From Streptomyces sp. MMG1533 (GTDB lineage Bacteria > Actinomycetota > Actinomycetes > Streptomycetales > Streptomycetaceae), in contig NZ_LGDG01000219.1 of the NCBI RefSeq assembly GCF_001279775.1, forward strand, positions 23,851 through 87,850: a DNA stretch of 64,000 nt. The letters are read 5' to 3'. A program made the translations under genes and the position numbers. The notes beneath the pieces were generated by a model that saw nothing but the letters and a program-made list of their open reading frames with translations, made no database searches and had not been told where the DNA came from. Positions 28,123-36,963 of this stretch are shown one piece after another (within the stretch, counting starts at the first letter, position 1; each line of letters begins with the position of its first letter).

Positions 28123-28201
28123 ACGCACTGCTTATTGACCGGGGCTTCACCTCGGTCCGGGCAGACTGGGCAAACGCGGGCGCACGGCTGGGAGGACGGG
28201 G

Positions 28202-28441
28202 ATGGCGGACGAGGCGTCACAGTACGAGAGTCGCGGACAGTCCGGGGACGAGGTCTGGGACGACCTCGTCCTGGACGACGACTTCATACGGTCCGCCGAG
28301 ACCTCCGAGCCGTCCGCGCGAGCCCGGATGCTGGCCGCACGCTGGCGCACCGAGAAGCCCGAGCCGCAGCCCTGGCGCTCCGACGAGCCGCCCGCGGGGT
28401 GGTTCTTCAGCAAGCGTCGGCGCAGGTGGCGGCGGCGGTGA
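28202..28441 (+). CDS. Small acidic/basic hypothetical protein
   Basis: The 79-residue product has an acidic N-terminal half (DEVWDDLVLDDDFI), a middle AARWRTEKPEPQPWRSDEPPAGWFF, and an arginine-rich end (SKRRRRWRRR). The ATG follows GGGAGGACGGGG, a convincing ribosome site. There is no signal peptide. The function is unknown; the charged, short form suggests a binding protein. It lies 79 bases after the ABC operon. Confidence 0.7.
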   Translation: MADEASQYESRGQSGDEVWDDLVLDDDFIRSAETSEPSARARMLAARWRTEKPEPQPWRSDEPPAGWFFSKRRRRWRRR

Positions 28442-28554
28442 GGGAGTCCGGGGCCGGCGGTTAATCAGTGGCGTCGAACACGGCGTACGGGCACAGTGGT
28501 TGTGTCCAGGACGCCGGATCGAACCGGCGCCACACACTGGGGAGGAGGTCGACG

Positions 28555-28617
28555 ATGTCCATGCACGACAGTCCGTCGAGCTCCCCACAGGGCAGCCCGC
28601 GGCGGACTCCGGAGTAG
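28555..28617 (+). CDS. Putative 20-codon small ORF with strong ribosome site
   Basis: ATG at 28555 (MSMHDSPSSSPQGSPRRTPE, then TAG) follows GGGGAGGAGG at a 6-base distance. A long two-part hairpin (28579-28653) begins within the ORF and continues past its stop. It may be a leader peptide or a structured regulatory RNA; whether it is translated is unknown. Confidence 0.4.
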   Translation: MSMHDSPSSSPQGSPRRTPE

Positions 28618-28653
28618 TTACCCCTCCGTCGAGTCCGCCCCGCACGGGGAGCT
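28579..28653 (+). promoter_or_regulatory. Two-part hairpin overlapping the small ORF
   Basis: The outer arms AGCTCCCC (28579-28586) / GGGGAGCT (28646-28653) and the inner arms GGCGGACTC (28601-28609) / GAGTCCGCC (28631-28639) are both perfect. The ORF stop codon lies in the apical loop. It could be an attenuator or a structured end of the upstream transcript. Confidence 0.6.
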
Positions 28654-28711
28654 GCCCGGGGCGGCCGCTTCGAGCACGCGGCGCACTGCGCTCGCGTGAG
28701 GCCGCCCACCC

Positions 28712-28797
<86 letters not shown>

Positions 28798-28811
28798 AAG
28801 ACGTTGGCACC

Positions 28812-28831
28812 GTGAACTCGGCCGAGTTCAC
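28812..28831. terminator. 20-bp perfect palindrome between tRNA-Ser and the HAD gene
   Basis: GTGAACTCGG followed directly by CCGAGTTCAC is a loop-free perfect palindrome 16 bases after the tRNA. It may terminate the tRNA transcript or bind a dimeric protein. A partial repeat CGGCCGAGTTC follows at once (28831-28841). Confidence 0.5.
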
Positions 28832-28872
28832 GGCCGAGTTCTCGGCTGGGCACGGCAGGAAGGGCCCGGCCC

Positions 28873-29688
28873 TCAGCCCAGCAACCGCTCCAACACCACC
28901 GCGATCCCGTCCCCTTCGTTGGAGGACGTCACCTCGTCCGCCACCGACTTGAGTTCCTCGTGGGCGTTGGCCATGGCCACACCGTAGGAGGACCAGGCGA
29001 ACATCGGGATGTCGTTGGGCATGTCGCCGAAGGCGATCGTGTCGGCGGCCTTCATGCCCAGGCGGCGGGCCGCCAGGGACAGTCCCGTCGCCTTGGAGAG
29101 GCCGAGGGGGAGCAGCTCGACGATGCCCTCTCCGGCCATCGCGACGTTGACGAAGCCGCCGGCGGCCTGTCGGGATGCCTCGGCCAACTCGTCGTCCGTC
29201 AGCGTGGGGTGCTGTATGTAGATCTTGTTCAGCGGGGCGGTCCAGAGGTCGGACGCGTCCGTGAAGGGTGTCGCGGGGAGCTTGCCGGTGACCGCGTAAC
29301 CGGGGCCGACCAGCACCTCGCCGTCCAGGCCGTCCCGGCTCGCCGCGAGGTACAGCGGGCCGACCTCCGCCTCGATCTTGGCCAGTGCCACGCCGGCCAG
29401 CTGGCGGTCCAGCGTCACCGAGGTCAGCAGGCGGTGCTCGCCGGCGTCGTACACCTGGGCGCCCTGGGCGCAGACCGCGAGGCCGTTGTAGCCGAGGTCG
29501 TCGAGGATGTGGCGGGTCCACGGGGCGGCGCGGCCCGTCACGACGATGTGAGCGGCACCCGCCGCGGTGGCCGCGGCGAGTGCCTCACGGGTGCGCTGCG
29601 AGACCGACTCGTCGGAGCGCAGGAGCGTTCCGTCGAGGTCGGTCGCGATCAGGCGGTAGGGAAAGCCCGGTGCAGCGGACGTACTCAC
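28873..29688 (-). CDS. HAD-superfamily (Cof-type) hydrolase
   Basis: A second Cof-type phosphatase: motif [16 protein letters not shown], motif II in [10 protein letters not shown], and motif [14 protein letters not shown] with a following [10 protein letters not shown] chose the GTG at 29688 ([13 protein letters not shown]), which overlaps the serS stop by four bases (GTGA); the longer frame to 29814 would run deep into serS. The 271-residue product is cytosolic. The tight coupling to serS is unexplained but suggests cotranscription. It is paralogous to the gene at 17761-18630. Confidence 0.88.
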   Translation of the reverse strand: MSTSAAPGFPYRLIATDLDGTLLRSDESVSQRTREALAAATAAGAAHIVVTGRAAPWTRHILDDLGYNGLAVCAQGAQVYDAGEHRLLTSVTLDRQLAGVALAKIEAEVGPLYLAASRDGLDGEVLVGPGYAVTGKLPATPFTDASDLWTAPLNKIYIQHPTLTDDELAEASRQAAGGFVNVAMAGEGIVELLPLGLSKATGLSLAARRLGMKAADTIAFGDMPNDIPMFAWSSYGVAMANAHEELKSVADEVTSSNEGDGIAVVLERLLG

Positions 29689-30962
29689 TTGGCGACCGGC
29701 TCCAGGATCTCCCGGCCGCCCAGGAAGGGGCGGAGCACTTCCGGAACCCGGACGGAGCCGTCGGCCTGCTGGTGGTTCTCCAGGATCGCCACGATCGTGC
29801 GCGGTACGGCGCACAGCGTGCCGTTGAGCGTCGCCAGCGGCTTGACCTGCTTGCCGTCACGGACGCGGATCGACAGGCGGCGGGACTGGTACTCGGTGCA
29901 GTCGGAGGTCGAGGTCAGCTCGCGGTACTTGCCCTGCGTCGGGATCCACGCCTCGCAGTCGAACTTGCGGGCGGCCGAGGAGCCGAGGTCGGCGGAGGCG
30001 ACGTCGATGACCCGGAACGGCAGTTCCAGCGAGGTCAGCCACTGCTTCTCCCACTCGAGCAGGCGCTGGTGCTCGGCCTGGGAGTCCGCCGGGTCGACGT
30101 ACGAGAACATCTCGACCTTGTCGAACTGGTGGACGCGGAAGATGCCGCGGGTGTCCTTGCCGTGCGAACCGGCCTCGCGGCGGAAGCAGGGCGAGAAGCC
30201 CGCGTAGCGCAGCGGGAGGCGGTCGGCGTCGATGATCTCGTCCATGTGGTACGCCGCGAGGGCGACCTCGGACGTGCCGACGAGGTAGAGGTCGTCCTTG
30301 TCGAGGTGGTAGACGTCCTGCGCGGCCTGGCCGAGGAAGCCGGTGCCGGCCATCGACTGGGGGCGGACCAACGCGGGCGTCAGCATCGGCGTGAAGCCGG
30401 CCGCCGTGGCCTGCGCGATCGCCGCGTTCACCAGGGCGAGCTCCAGCAGGGCGCCGATGCCGGTGAGGAAGTAGAAGCGCGAGCCGGAGACCTTGGCGCC
30501 GCGTTCGACGTCGATCGCGCCGAGGGTCGTGCCGAGCTCCAGGTGGTCCTTGGGCTCGAAGCCCTCGGCGCCGAAGTCGCGGATCGTGCCGTGCGTCTCC
30601 AGCGTGACGAAGTCCTCCTCGCCGCCCACGGGCACCTCGGGGTGCACGAGGTTGCTGAGCTGGAGGACGAGCTCCTGGGTCTCGGTGTCGGCCGCGTCGC
30701 GCTCGGCGTCGGCGGCCTTGACGTCGGCGGCGAGCTGGCTCGCCTTCTTCAGCAGCTCGGCCCTCTCGTCTCCGGAGGCCTTGGGGATCAGCTTGCCGAG
30801 CGCCTTCTGCTCGGCACGCAGCTCGTCGAAGCGTACGCCGGACGACCTGCGCCGCTCGTCGGCGGACAGGAGAGAGTCGACGAGCGCGACGTCCTCTCCA
30901 CGGGCGCGCTGGGAGGCGCGCACACGGTCGGGGTCCTCACGGAGCAGGCGAAGGTCAATCAC
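29685..30962 (-). CDS. serS: Seryl-tRNA synthetase
   Basis: SerRS charges tRNA-Ser (and tRNA-Sec where present). The 425-residue product starts at the GTG 30962 ([15 protein letters not shown]), the usual N-terminus. A long antiparallel coiled-coil tRNA-binding arm (about 30-105) follows. The class II catalytic core includes LVGTSEVAL, the motif 2 segment [22 protein letters not shown], and motif 3 near [18 protein letters not shown]. The upstream 540-bp gap holds a DnaA-box cluster. A tRNA-Ser gene lies 2 kb away. Confidence 0.96.
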   Translation of the reverse strand: MIDLRLLREDPDRVRASQRARGEDVALVDSLLSADERRRSSGVRFDELRAEQKALGKLIPKASGDERAELLKKASQLAADVKAADAERDAADTETQELVLQLSNLVHPEVPVGGEEDFVTLETHGTIRDFGAEGFEPKDHLELGTTLGAIDVERGAKVSGSRFYFLTGIGALLELALVNAAIAQATAAGFTPMLTPALVRPQSMAGTGFLGQAAQDVYHLDKDDLYLVGTSEVALAAYHMDEIIDADRLPLRYAGFSPCFRREAGSHGKDTRGIFRVHQFDKVEMFSYVDPADSQAEHQRLLEWEKQWLTSLELPFRVIDVASADLGSSAARKFDCEAWIPTQGKYRELTSTSDCTEYQSRRLSIRVRDGKQVKPLATLNGTLCAVPRTIVAILENHQQADGSVRVPEVLRPFLGGREILEPVAK

Positions 30963-31502
30963 GCGACCAAGGCTACCGGTGCGGGGTGACGGCTCACGAC
31001 TCACTATTCCGTGCTGCGCCGAATCGAGGCCTACGTTGCGTTATGCGGCAATTGCCGGGTGTGTCAATAAAAGGCGTCTCACTCCCTGGGACGGGGCATG
31101 CAGAGGGCGCGAAGTTGACTCGATTCCCTTGTGGGGAGCGGGACTTGGGGTGCCCTTCGTCCACAGAAATCCACAGCGCCGAAAAGTTATCCACAGGCTG
31201 TGCGAAAGATCTGTGGATGTCGGAAGCGATCATTCCGAGTCGGGTGTGCGGGGCGAAGGAATCCCGCCCCAAACCAGCGTCCCGCCCACTTTCGGGTGGA
31301 AATGGGTCGCCCCAAAGGATGGCGGGAGGGAAACGGGTGGACGAAGAGTGACCTACGGGACTGTGGACGAACTTGGGCGCTGTAGGGCGATTTGTCGACT
31401 GAGTCGCGCTTCGTTGTCGACTTGTCCCCAGGTCGAGAAGCTCACCTGTGGAAAACTCCTGTGGATAACTAAAATATGCAGGTAGGAGTGGTCGGAAACG
31501 TT
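30963..31502. promoter_or_regulatory. serS-pheA intergenic region with DnaA-box cluster
   Basis: No gene is seen. The gap holds at least eight DnaA-box-like 9-mers. Perfect boxes: TTATCCACA (31187-31195) and TGTGGATAA (31460-31468). One-mismatch boxes: 31157-31165, 31362-31370, 31422-31430 and 31447-31455. Weaker ones: 31167-31175 and 31212-31220. The surrounding DNA is less GC-rich than the window average (for example 31447-31485). Confidence 0.75.
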
Positions 31503-32435
31503 CTAGAAACGTCCATCCTGGCATCGCGCCACCCAGTCCGCCGCAGACACGAACTCCTCGTCCGAGGTCCCCGGGAACGGAGGGCGTACGTCCGCCACAT
31601 CCACGTCCGCGCGCGGATACGAGCCGAGGAAGCGCACCTGGAGGCAGATCCGCTTGAGCCCCGTCAGCGCTTCTGCGACCCGGCGGTCGGAGATGTGGCC
31701 CTCGGCGTCGATGCAGAAGCAGTAGTTGCCGATGCCCGCACCGGTGGGCCGGGACTGCAGCAGCATCAGGTTGATGCCCCGGGTGGCGAACTCGCCGAGC
31801 AGGTCGCGCAGGCCGCCGGGGTGGTCGTCGCGCTGCCACAGCACGACGGACGTCTTGTCGGCGCCGGTCGGTGCGGCGGGCCGGGCGGGCCGGCCGACGA
31901 GCACGAACCGCGTCTGGGCGTTCTCCGCGTCGTGGATCCCGGTCTCCAGGGCCTCCAGGCCGTACCGGGCGGCCGCGAACTCGCCCGCGAAGGCGGCGTC
32001 GTACTGGCCCTCCTGGACCAGGCGGGCGGCGTCCGCGTTCGAGGCGGCCGACTCCCAGTGGACGTCCGGGAGGTTCTTCTTGAGCCAGTTGCGCACCTGC
32101 GGCTGGGCGGCCGGATGCGCGGAGACCGTCTTGATGTCCGACAGCTTGGTGCCGGGCCGGACCAGCAGCGCGAAGGTGATCGACAGCAGCACCTCGCGGT
32201 AGATCATCAACGGTGCGCCCGCGACCAGTTCGTCGAGCGTCGTCGTGATCCCGCCCTCGACGGAGTTCTCGATCGGCACGAACGCGGCCTCGGCCTCACC
32301 GACGCGCACCGCGTCGAGCGCGGACTGCACGGACACGTACGGGATCAGTTCACGGGTGGCCGCCTCGGGAAGCGTGCGCAGGGCGACTTCGGTGAAGGTG
32401 CCCTCAGGGCCGAGATACGCATAGCTCGCTGGCAT
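31503..32435 (-). CDS. pheA: Prephenate dehydratase
   Basis: Converts prephenate to phenylpyruvate in phenylalanine synthesis. The 310-residue product begins ASYAYLGPEGTFTEVALR, the family N-terminus, with the catalytic region VPIENSVEGGITTTLDEL and the NAQTRFVLVG (Thr-Arg-Phe) motif. A C-terminal ACT domain (about 205-285, GGLRDLLGEFATRGINLMLLQSRPTGAGIGNY) should bind phenylalanine for feedback control; it has QSRP where ESRP is usual. The ATG at 32435 gives the normal start. Confidence 0.95.
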   Translation of the reverse strand: MPASYAYLGPEGTFTEVALRTLPEAATRELIPYVSVQSALDAVRVGEAEAAFVPIENSVEGGITTTLDELVAGAPLMIYREVLLSITFALLVRPGTKLSDIKTVSAHPAAQPQVRNWLKKNLPDVHWESAASNADAARLVQEGQYDAAFAGEFAAARYGLEALETGIHDAENAQTRFVLVGRPARPAAPTGADKTSVVLWQRDDHPGGLRDLLGEFATRGINLMLLQSRPTGAGIGNYCFCIDAEGHISDRRVAEALTGLKRICLQVRFLGSYPRADVDVADVRPPFPGTSDEEFVSAADWVARCQDGRF

Positions 32436-32508
32436 GACCTCACCCTAATGGCCCTTGCCGATCCGGTAGCACGCATCCTGGCCCAGCCACCCCCGAGGGC
32501 GACCTCAC

Positions 32509-32539
32509 TGTCGTACGACTGTGCAGTAGTCGTACGACA
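32509..32539. terminator. Perfect 12-bp stem downstream of the DyP peroxidase gene
   Basis: TGTCGTACGACT (32509-32520) and AGTCGTACGACA (32528-32539) form a perfect stem with a 7-base loop. It sits between the dtpA-like stop codon and the pheA start. Probable terminator of the copper operon; an operator for pheA is the alternative. Confidence 0.55.
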
Positions 32540-32551
32540 CCCCCGGAATCG

Positions 32552-33844
32552 TCACCCCTCCAGCAACCCCTGCCCCACGTACTCCCCCTCCGCCGCCCCG
32601 CCCGGCACCGCGAACAGGCCGCTCGACTCGTGGCGGATGAACCGGGACAGGGCGTCGCCCCGGTCGAGCTTGCGCTGGACGGGGACGAAGCCGCGCAGGG
32701 GGTCCGCCTGCCAGCAGACGAAGAGGAGGCCGGCGTCGGGGACTCCGTCGCCGTCGAAGCCGTCGTGGTACGAGAAGGGGCGCCGGAGCATCGCCGCGCC
32801 CCCGTTCTGGTCGGGCCGGGTGATGCGGGCGTGGGCGTTGATCGGGACGACCAGGTTGCCCTTGGCGTCGGCCTTCTCCAGGTCCATGTCGGTCGTCTCG
32901 GTGCCCCCGGACAGCGCCGCCCCGTCGGACTTGCGGCGCCCGATGACGTCCTCCTGGGCCGTGACCGAGAGCTTCTCCCAGTCGTCGAGGAGCATGCGGA
33001 TACGGCGTACGACGGCGTAGGAGCCGTCGGCCATCCACGACGGGTCGCTCGAACCGGAGGAGGGCACGAAGATCCGCTGGTCGAAGTCGGACTCGCTCGG
33101 CTTCGGATTGCGGGTGCCGTCCATCTGGCCCATGAGGTTGCGGGCCGTCATGGGTTGGGAAGTGGCGCCCGGTGTGCGGTTGAAGCCGTTCATCTGCCAG
33201 CGGATGCGGGCCGCGCCGCCCGCGTCCTTCTGGATCGCGCGCAGGGCGTGGAAGGCGACCAGCGCGTCGTCGGCGCCGATCTGCACCCACAGGTCGCCGT
33301 CGCTGCGCTTCTTGTCGAGGTGGTCGGAGGAGAAGTCGGGCAGCGGGTCCAGGGAGGCCGGGCGCTGTTTCTCCAGCCCGGTGCGGGCGAAGAAGCTGTG
33401 GCCGAATCCGAAGGTGACCGTGAGCGAGGACGGGCCGGCGTCCCGGGCGACATCCGTGTCGTCCTGCGTCGCCGCCTCGCCCGCCATCAGCCGCCGGGCC
33501 GTCTGAGACCAGCGGCGCAGCAGCGCGGCGGCCTCCTTGCGGCCTGCGCCGGCCGCCAGGTCGAAGGCGATGAGATGGCCGCGGGCCTGGAGGCCCTGGG
33601 TGATGCCGGGCTGATGTTTCCCGTGAAACATCACCTCATCGGTACCCACGGAGGTGAGCGGGGTGGCCTCGGCCGGGCGGGCGGCGTATCCCACGGCCCC
33701 GCCGGCCGCACCGAGGACGAGCCCGGTGGCGCCGGCGGTGCTCAGCAGCTTGCGCCGCGAAAGGCCCTCCATTGAGGGGGCCTGTTCGGAAGCGCCCTCC
33801 TCAAGAGCGGGAGTTCGGGCCTCCGGGATGGACTGGTCAGGCAT
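32552..33844 (-). CDS. dtpA: Tat-secreted DyP-type heme peroxidase (DtpA-like)
   Basis: The 430-residue product has a twin-arginine signal (LSRRKLLSTAGATGLVLGAAGG, about 28-50), so it is exported folded with heme. The DyP motifs are present: GQMDGTRNPKP (distal GxxDG) and PINAHARITRP (proximal heme His). In Streptomyces the homologous DtpA is known to be needed, with Sco and ECuC, for maturation of the copper radical oxidase GlxA. The gene is the last of the five-gene copper operon. A one-mismatch parS site (33616-33629) lies within codons for VMFHGKH. EfeB-type iron uptake is less likely because no efeU/efeO genes are adjacent. Confidence 0.93.
   Translation of the reverse strand: MPDQSIPEARTPALEEGASEQAPSMEGLSRRKLLSTAGATGLVLGAAGGAVGYAARPAEATPLTSVGTDEVMFHGKHQPGITQGLQARGHLIAFDLAAGAGRKEAAALLRRWSQTARRLMAGEAATQDDTDVARDAGPSSLTVTFGFGHSFFARTGLEKQRPASLDPLPDFSSDHLDKKRSDGDLWVQIGADDALVAFHALRAIQKDAGGAARIRWQMNGFNRTPGATSQPMTARNLMGQMDGTRNPKPSESDFDQRIFVPSSGSSDPSWMADGSYAVVRRIRMLLDDWEKLSVTAQEDVIGRRKSDGAALSGGTETTDMDLEKADAKGNLVVPINAHARITRPDQNGGAAMLRRPFSYHDGFDGDGVPDAGLLFVCWQADPLRGFVPVQRKLDRGDALSRFIRHESSGLFAVPGGAAEGEYVGQGLLEG
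33616..33629. promoter_or_regulatory. parS-like site inside the DyP peroxidase gene
   Basis: GTTTCCCGTGAAAC has one mismatch to parS. It is located in coding sequence, as many Streptomyces parS sites are not, so it could be coincidental. Confidence 0.5.
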
Positions 33845-33852
33845 GGTGTGCT

Positions 33853-35748
33853 TCAGCCGATCTGCGCGTTCTTGGAGACGGTCGTCTGGTCGATGTCGGA
33901 GGTCCGCACGGTCACCGCGACCGTCCACTCGCCCGCCATGGGGATCTGCACTCCGCTCGCCGCCCAGTGGCCGGTGGTGATGTGGTCGGGGACGACGGGC
34001 AGCGGCCCGATGTCCTTGGTCTTCAGGGTGAAGGCGACCTTCACCTCGGGGATGTCGAAGGCGCGCCCGTTGGGCCGCTCCACGTAGACGTGCATTTCGT
34101 TGGCGCCCACGCGCGCGGGGTCGAGATCGACGCGGACGACGCCCTTGCCGTCCTCGCCGCCGGTGTCGAACGACATGTCCAGGGTGACCGCCCCCGACGA
34201 CGGGTTCGAGGAGGACGAAGAGGACGAGGACGAGGAAGACGAGGCCGCCTTGGCGTCCTGCTCCGTACGACCCGGTTCGGTCTGCGTCAGCACGGTGGTG
34301 ACGGCGAGCAGCACGACGGCGACCGTGGCCTCGGCGAGCACCGAGCGGCGCAGCCCGAACCGGTTCGGGTCGGCGTCCCGCTCCCGCTTCTGCCGCGCCA
34401 CGTCCATCGCGGCCTGTTGCCGGGCGAGCTGCGCGGCGCGCTTGGCATCGCCGGCGCCCTTGGAGCCGCCGGCGGTGACCTGCTCCTTCTGAGGCGCCTG
34501 CTTGCTCCGCTGGACCACCGTGTCCGCGAGCTGTGCCGTCCAGCGCCGGGAGATGTACGCGATGCCCACGAGCAGCGCGACGAGGCCGATCTTGACGAGC
34601 AGCAACTGCCCGTACCGCGTGTCGGTGAACGCCGACCAGGAGCCGAGCTGGCGCCACGACTGGTAGGTCCCGGTCAGCACCAGCGCGACGACGCTCCCGA
34701 AGGCGACGGACGAGAAGCGGCGTACGGCGGCCGGGTCGACGGGTGTGTCCGCGGGCGCCCGGTACAGGGCCACGAGCAGGGCGGTGAGGCCGCCGAGCCA
34801 GGTCGCGACGGCCAGCAGGTGGACGACGTCGACCGGCATGGAGATGCCCGCCTGGAGCCCTACGGAGGCGTGCTCGGACATCGCCCAGCTCGCGGCGAGC
34901 CCGGCGGCCACGACGAATCCGCCGATGGCGAGCCCGAAGGTCAGATCCCGCTTCTCCTGGCCTTCGCGCTTGTCGTACGCCCCGAAGAGCACGGCGATGA
35001 ACAGCGCGGCCGCGGCGAGCAGCAGCAGCCGGGACACCAGCGCCGCGCCCGTCTTGGTCTGGAGGACCTGGCCGAGCAGGTCCAGGTCGAAGATGTCGCC
35101 GACCTTGCCGGAGCCCGTATAGGAGCCGCGCAGGAGCAGCAGCACAAGCGTGGCCGAGGTGAGCGTGAGCCAGCCGGAGACGACGAGCCGCTGTACGGCC
35201 CGTACGCCGGAGCCGCGCTGCCAGCAGGCGAGGACGAAGGCGGCCCCGCCTACCAGGACGACGAAGCCGGCGTACGACATGTACCGCCCGAAGCCGTACA
35301 GCCAGCCGACGACCCCGCCGCCCGCGGTGCCGTCGGACACCGAGACGGATGTGGACGAGGGTGCGCCGACGGAGAAGGTGTAGGCGCCGGAGACGGGATG
35401 GCTGTCCGCGGACACGACCTGGTAGGTGACGGTGTAGGTGCCGTCGGGCAGGCCGCTGTGCAGCTGGACGGCGTACGTCGTCCCGCTCACGTTGGACGGC
35501 TTGCCGCGCTGGACGGGCGTGCCCTTGGGGTCGAGCACGCGCAGCGAGTCGGCGGACATCGAGACCTGCTCGGAGAAGGTCAGCGAGACCTGGGTGGGCG
35601 CCTTGTCGACCACCGCCCCCTGCCGGGGGTCGCTGCCGGTCAGGGCGGCGTGCGCGGAGGCCGGCGCGGCCCCGCCGAGGAGCAGGCCGGCCGCGGCCAG
35701 GAGCAGCAGCACCAGGGTCCGGACGCGGGGGGCGATGGTCGGCGTCAA
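33853..35748 (-). CDS. copCD: CopC-CopD fusion copper transport protein with C-terminal extracytoplasmic domain
   Basis: The 631-residue product starts with a signal peptide ending ASA-HAALTGSDP, so the mature protein begins with the copper-binding His of CopC. VVSADSHPVSGAYTF supplies the other CopC ligands. Residues about 145-430 hold about eight membrane helices of CopD, with the HLLAVATWLGGL signature. After a cytosolic linker (450-500) and one more helix, a Ser-rich tract (about 12 serines) leads to a YtkA-like domain (about 530-631). The fusion likely moves copper across the membrane. It lies 8 bases before the dtpA-like gene. Confidence 0.93.
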   Translation of the reverse strand: MTPTIAPRVRTLVLLLLAAAGLLLGGAAPASAHAALTGSDPRQGAVVDKAPTQVSLTFSEQVSMSADSLRVLDPKGTPVQRGKPSNVSGTTYAVQLHSGLPDGTYTVTYQVVSADSHPVSGAYTFSVGAPSSTSVSVSDGTAGGGVVGWLYGFGRYMSYAGFVVLVGGAAFVLACWQRGSGVRAVQRLVVSGWLTLTSATLVLLLLRGSYTGSGKVGDIFDLDLLGQVLQTKTGAALVSRLLLLAAAALFIAVLFGAYDKREGQEKRDLTFGLAIGGFVVAAGLAASWAMSEHASVGLQAGISMPVDVVHLLAVATWLGGLTALLVALYRAPADTPVDPAAVRRFSSVAFGSVVALVLTGTYQSWRQLGSWSAFTDTRYGQLLLVKIGLVALLVGIAYISRRWTAQLADTVVQRSKQAPQKEQVTAGGSKGAGDAKRAAQLARQQAAMDVARQKRERDADPNRFGLRRSVLAEATVAVVLLAVTTVLTQTEPGRTEQDAKAASSSSSSSSSSSSNPSSGAVTLDMSFDTGGEDGKGVVRVDLDPARVGANEMHVYVERPNGRAFDIPEVKVAFTLKTKDIGPLPVVPDHITTGHWAASGVQIPMAGEWTVAVTVRTSDIDQTTVSKNAQIG

Positions 35749-35761
35749 GGTGATCCCTCCG

Positions 35762-36223
35762 TCAGTTTCCGGTCTTCGGGATGTATGTCGCCGACTTCAC
35801 CGGCATCTTCACGACGACCGGGTCCGCCTTGGCGAAGTGCAGTTCGACGGAGACCGTCTGGCCCTGTTCGGGCTTGTGCTTCAGCTTGTCGAACATCAGA
35901 TGGTTGTCACCGCTTTTGAACGCGAGTTGACCGTGGGCGGGGATGGAGAACCGGGTGATCGCCTCCATCGCGCCGCCGACCGTCCTGTGCATGGTGACTT
36001 CGCCGACGTCACTGCTGACCGAGGTCAGCTCGGCCTTCGTACCGCTGTCGTTGGCGATCGTCAGATAGCCGGCCGCCATGTCGTCGGACACCGGCTGCGG
36101 CATGTAGGCGCCGGAGACGGAGATGCCGTCGCCGGAACCGCTGTCGGAGCCGGAGTCCGAACCGCAGCCGGCCAGGACCAGGGACCCGGTGAGCACCACG
36201 AGGGGTACGGCCAGGGGCCTCAC
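35762..36223 (-). CDS. ecuC: PCu(A)C copper chaperone lipoprotein (ECuC-like)
   Basis: The 153-residue product has a lipobox (LVLAGC, Cys about 20) followed by a Gly/Ser/Asp linker and a PCu(A)C domain. The Cu(I) ligand pattern is visible: MHRTVGGAMEAI gives His and Met, and GDNHLMF gives a second His-x-Met. ECuC of Streptomyces binds copper and is thought to hand it to Sco. Its GTG start overlaps the sco stop codon (GTGA), so the two are coupled. Confidence 0.93.
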   Translation of the reverse strand: MRPLAVPLVVLTGSLVLAGCGSDSGSDSGSGDGISVSGAYMPQPVSDDMAAGYLTIANDSGTKAELTSVSSDVGEVTMHRTVGGAMEAITRFSIPAHGQLAFKSGDNHLMFDKLKHKPEQGQTVSVELHFAKADPVVVKMPVKSATYIPKTGN

Positions 36224-36873
36224 GGCTTCGCACCCTTCAGGAGCTTGGGGAGGTCCTTGGTGTAGTCGTCCACGGTGGCGTCCTCGCCGTAGAGGACGTA
36301 TCCGGCGTCGGTCTTAGGGGAGAACGCGACGACCTGGGTGCCGTGCACGGAGACGGCCTTGCCGTTCTTGTCCTTGTGCGTCGGCTCGATGGAGATGCCG
36401 AGGGTGCGGGCGCCGGCCTGGATGGTGGAGAAGTCGCCGGTCAGGCCGACGAACTGGGTGTCGATGCCCTTGAGCCACTTGCCGAGCTCGGACGGGGTGT
36501 CCCGGTCCGGGTCGGTGGTGACGAACACCACGCGCAACTCGTCCTGTTCGGACTTGGGCAGCGACTTCTTGGCGACGGCGATGTTGTTCATCGTCAGCGG
36601 GCAGATGTCGGGGCAGTGGGTGTAGCCGAAGTAGATCAGGGTCGGCTTGCCCGCGGTCTCCTTGCGGAGGTCGTACGACTTGCCCCGGGTGTCGGTGAGG
36701 ACCAGGTCCGGCTTCTCGAACGGCTGGTCGAGGACGGTGGCGGCCTTGTCCGAGCCGGCCTCCTCGGAGACCACGGAGACCGGCGAGCCGCTGTCGTCAC
36801 CGCTGCCGCACGCGGAGAGGGTCAAAGTGGCGGCGGCGAGCAGCGCGGCCGCGGCGAACGTCTTCTTGCGCAT
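36220..36873 (-). CDS. sco: Sco (SenC/PrrC) copper chaperone lipoprotein
   Basis: Sco delivers copper to cytochrome oxidase Cu-A and, in Streptomyces, to the GlxA pathway. The 217-residue product starts at ATG 36873 with a lipobox (LTLSAC, Cys22). The thioredoxin-fold copper motif C-x3-C is Cys87/Cys91 in YTHCPDICPLT, and the distal His is in SVHGTQVVAF. It is the second gene of the copper operon, and its stop overlaps the ecuC-like start. Confidence 0.94.
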   Translation of the reverse strand: MRKKTFAAAALLAAATLTLSACGSGDDSGSPVSVVSEEAGSDKAATVLDQPFEKPDLVLTDTRGKSYDLRKETAGKPTLIYFGYTHCPDICPLTMNNIAVAKKSLPKSEQDELRVVFVTTDPDRDTPSELGKWLKGIDTQFVGLTGDFSTIQAGARTLGISIEPTHKDKNGKAVSVHGTQVVAFSPKTDAGYVLYGEDATVDDYTKDLPKLLKGAKP

Positions 36874-36963
36874 AGAAAAATGTCCCAGATGTGATGGTGC
36901 CGGGCGGCACCGGGGTCGCACACCAGCCGTGCGAACCCCGGTGACCGGGCCGGACGGTGGACC

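Noticed and set aside
29689..29814. Upstream extension of the HAD gene into serS
   Set aside because: It would overlap serS by 130 bases; the GTG with the four-base overlap fits the local coupling pattern.
34199..34240. Purine-rich GACGAGGA repeat as a DNA element
   Set aside because: It is the reverse strand of the serine tract in CopCD and is explained by coding.
33772..35919. 715-codon rightward frame opposite copCD
   Set aside because: copCD has clear CopC/CopD motifs; the opposite frame is Gly/Arg/Asp-rich shadow sequence.
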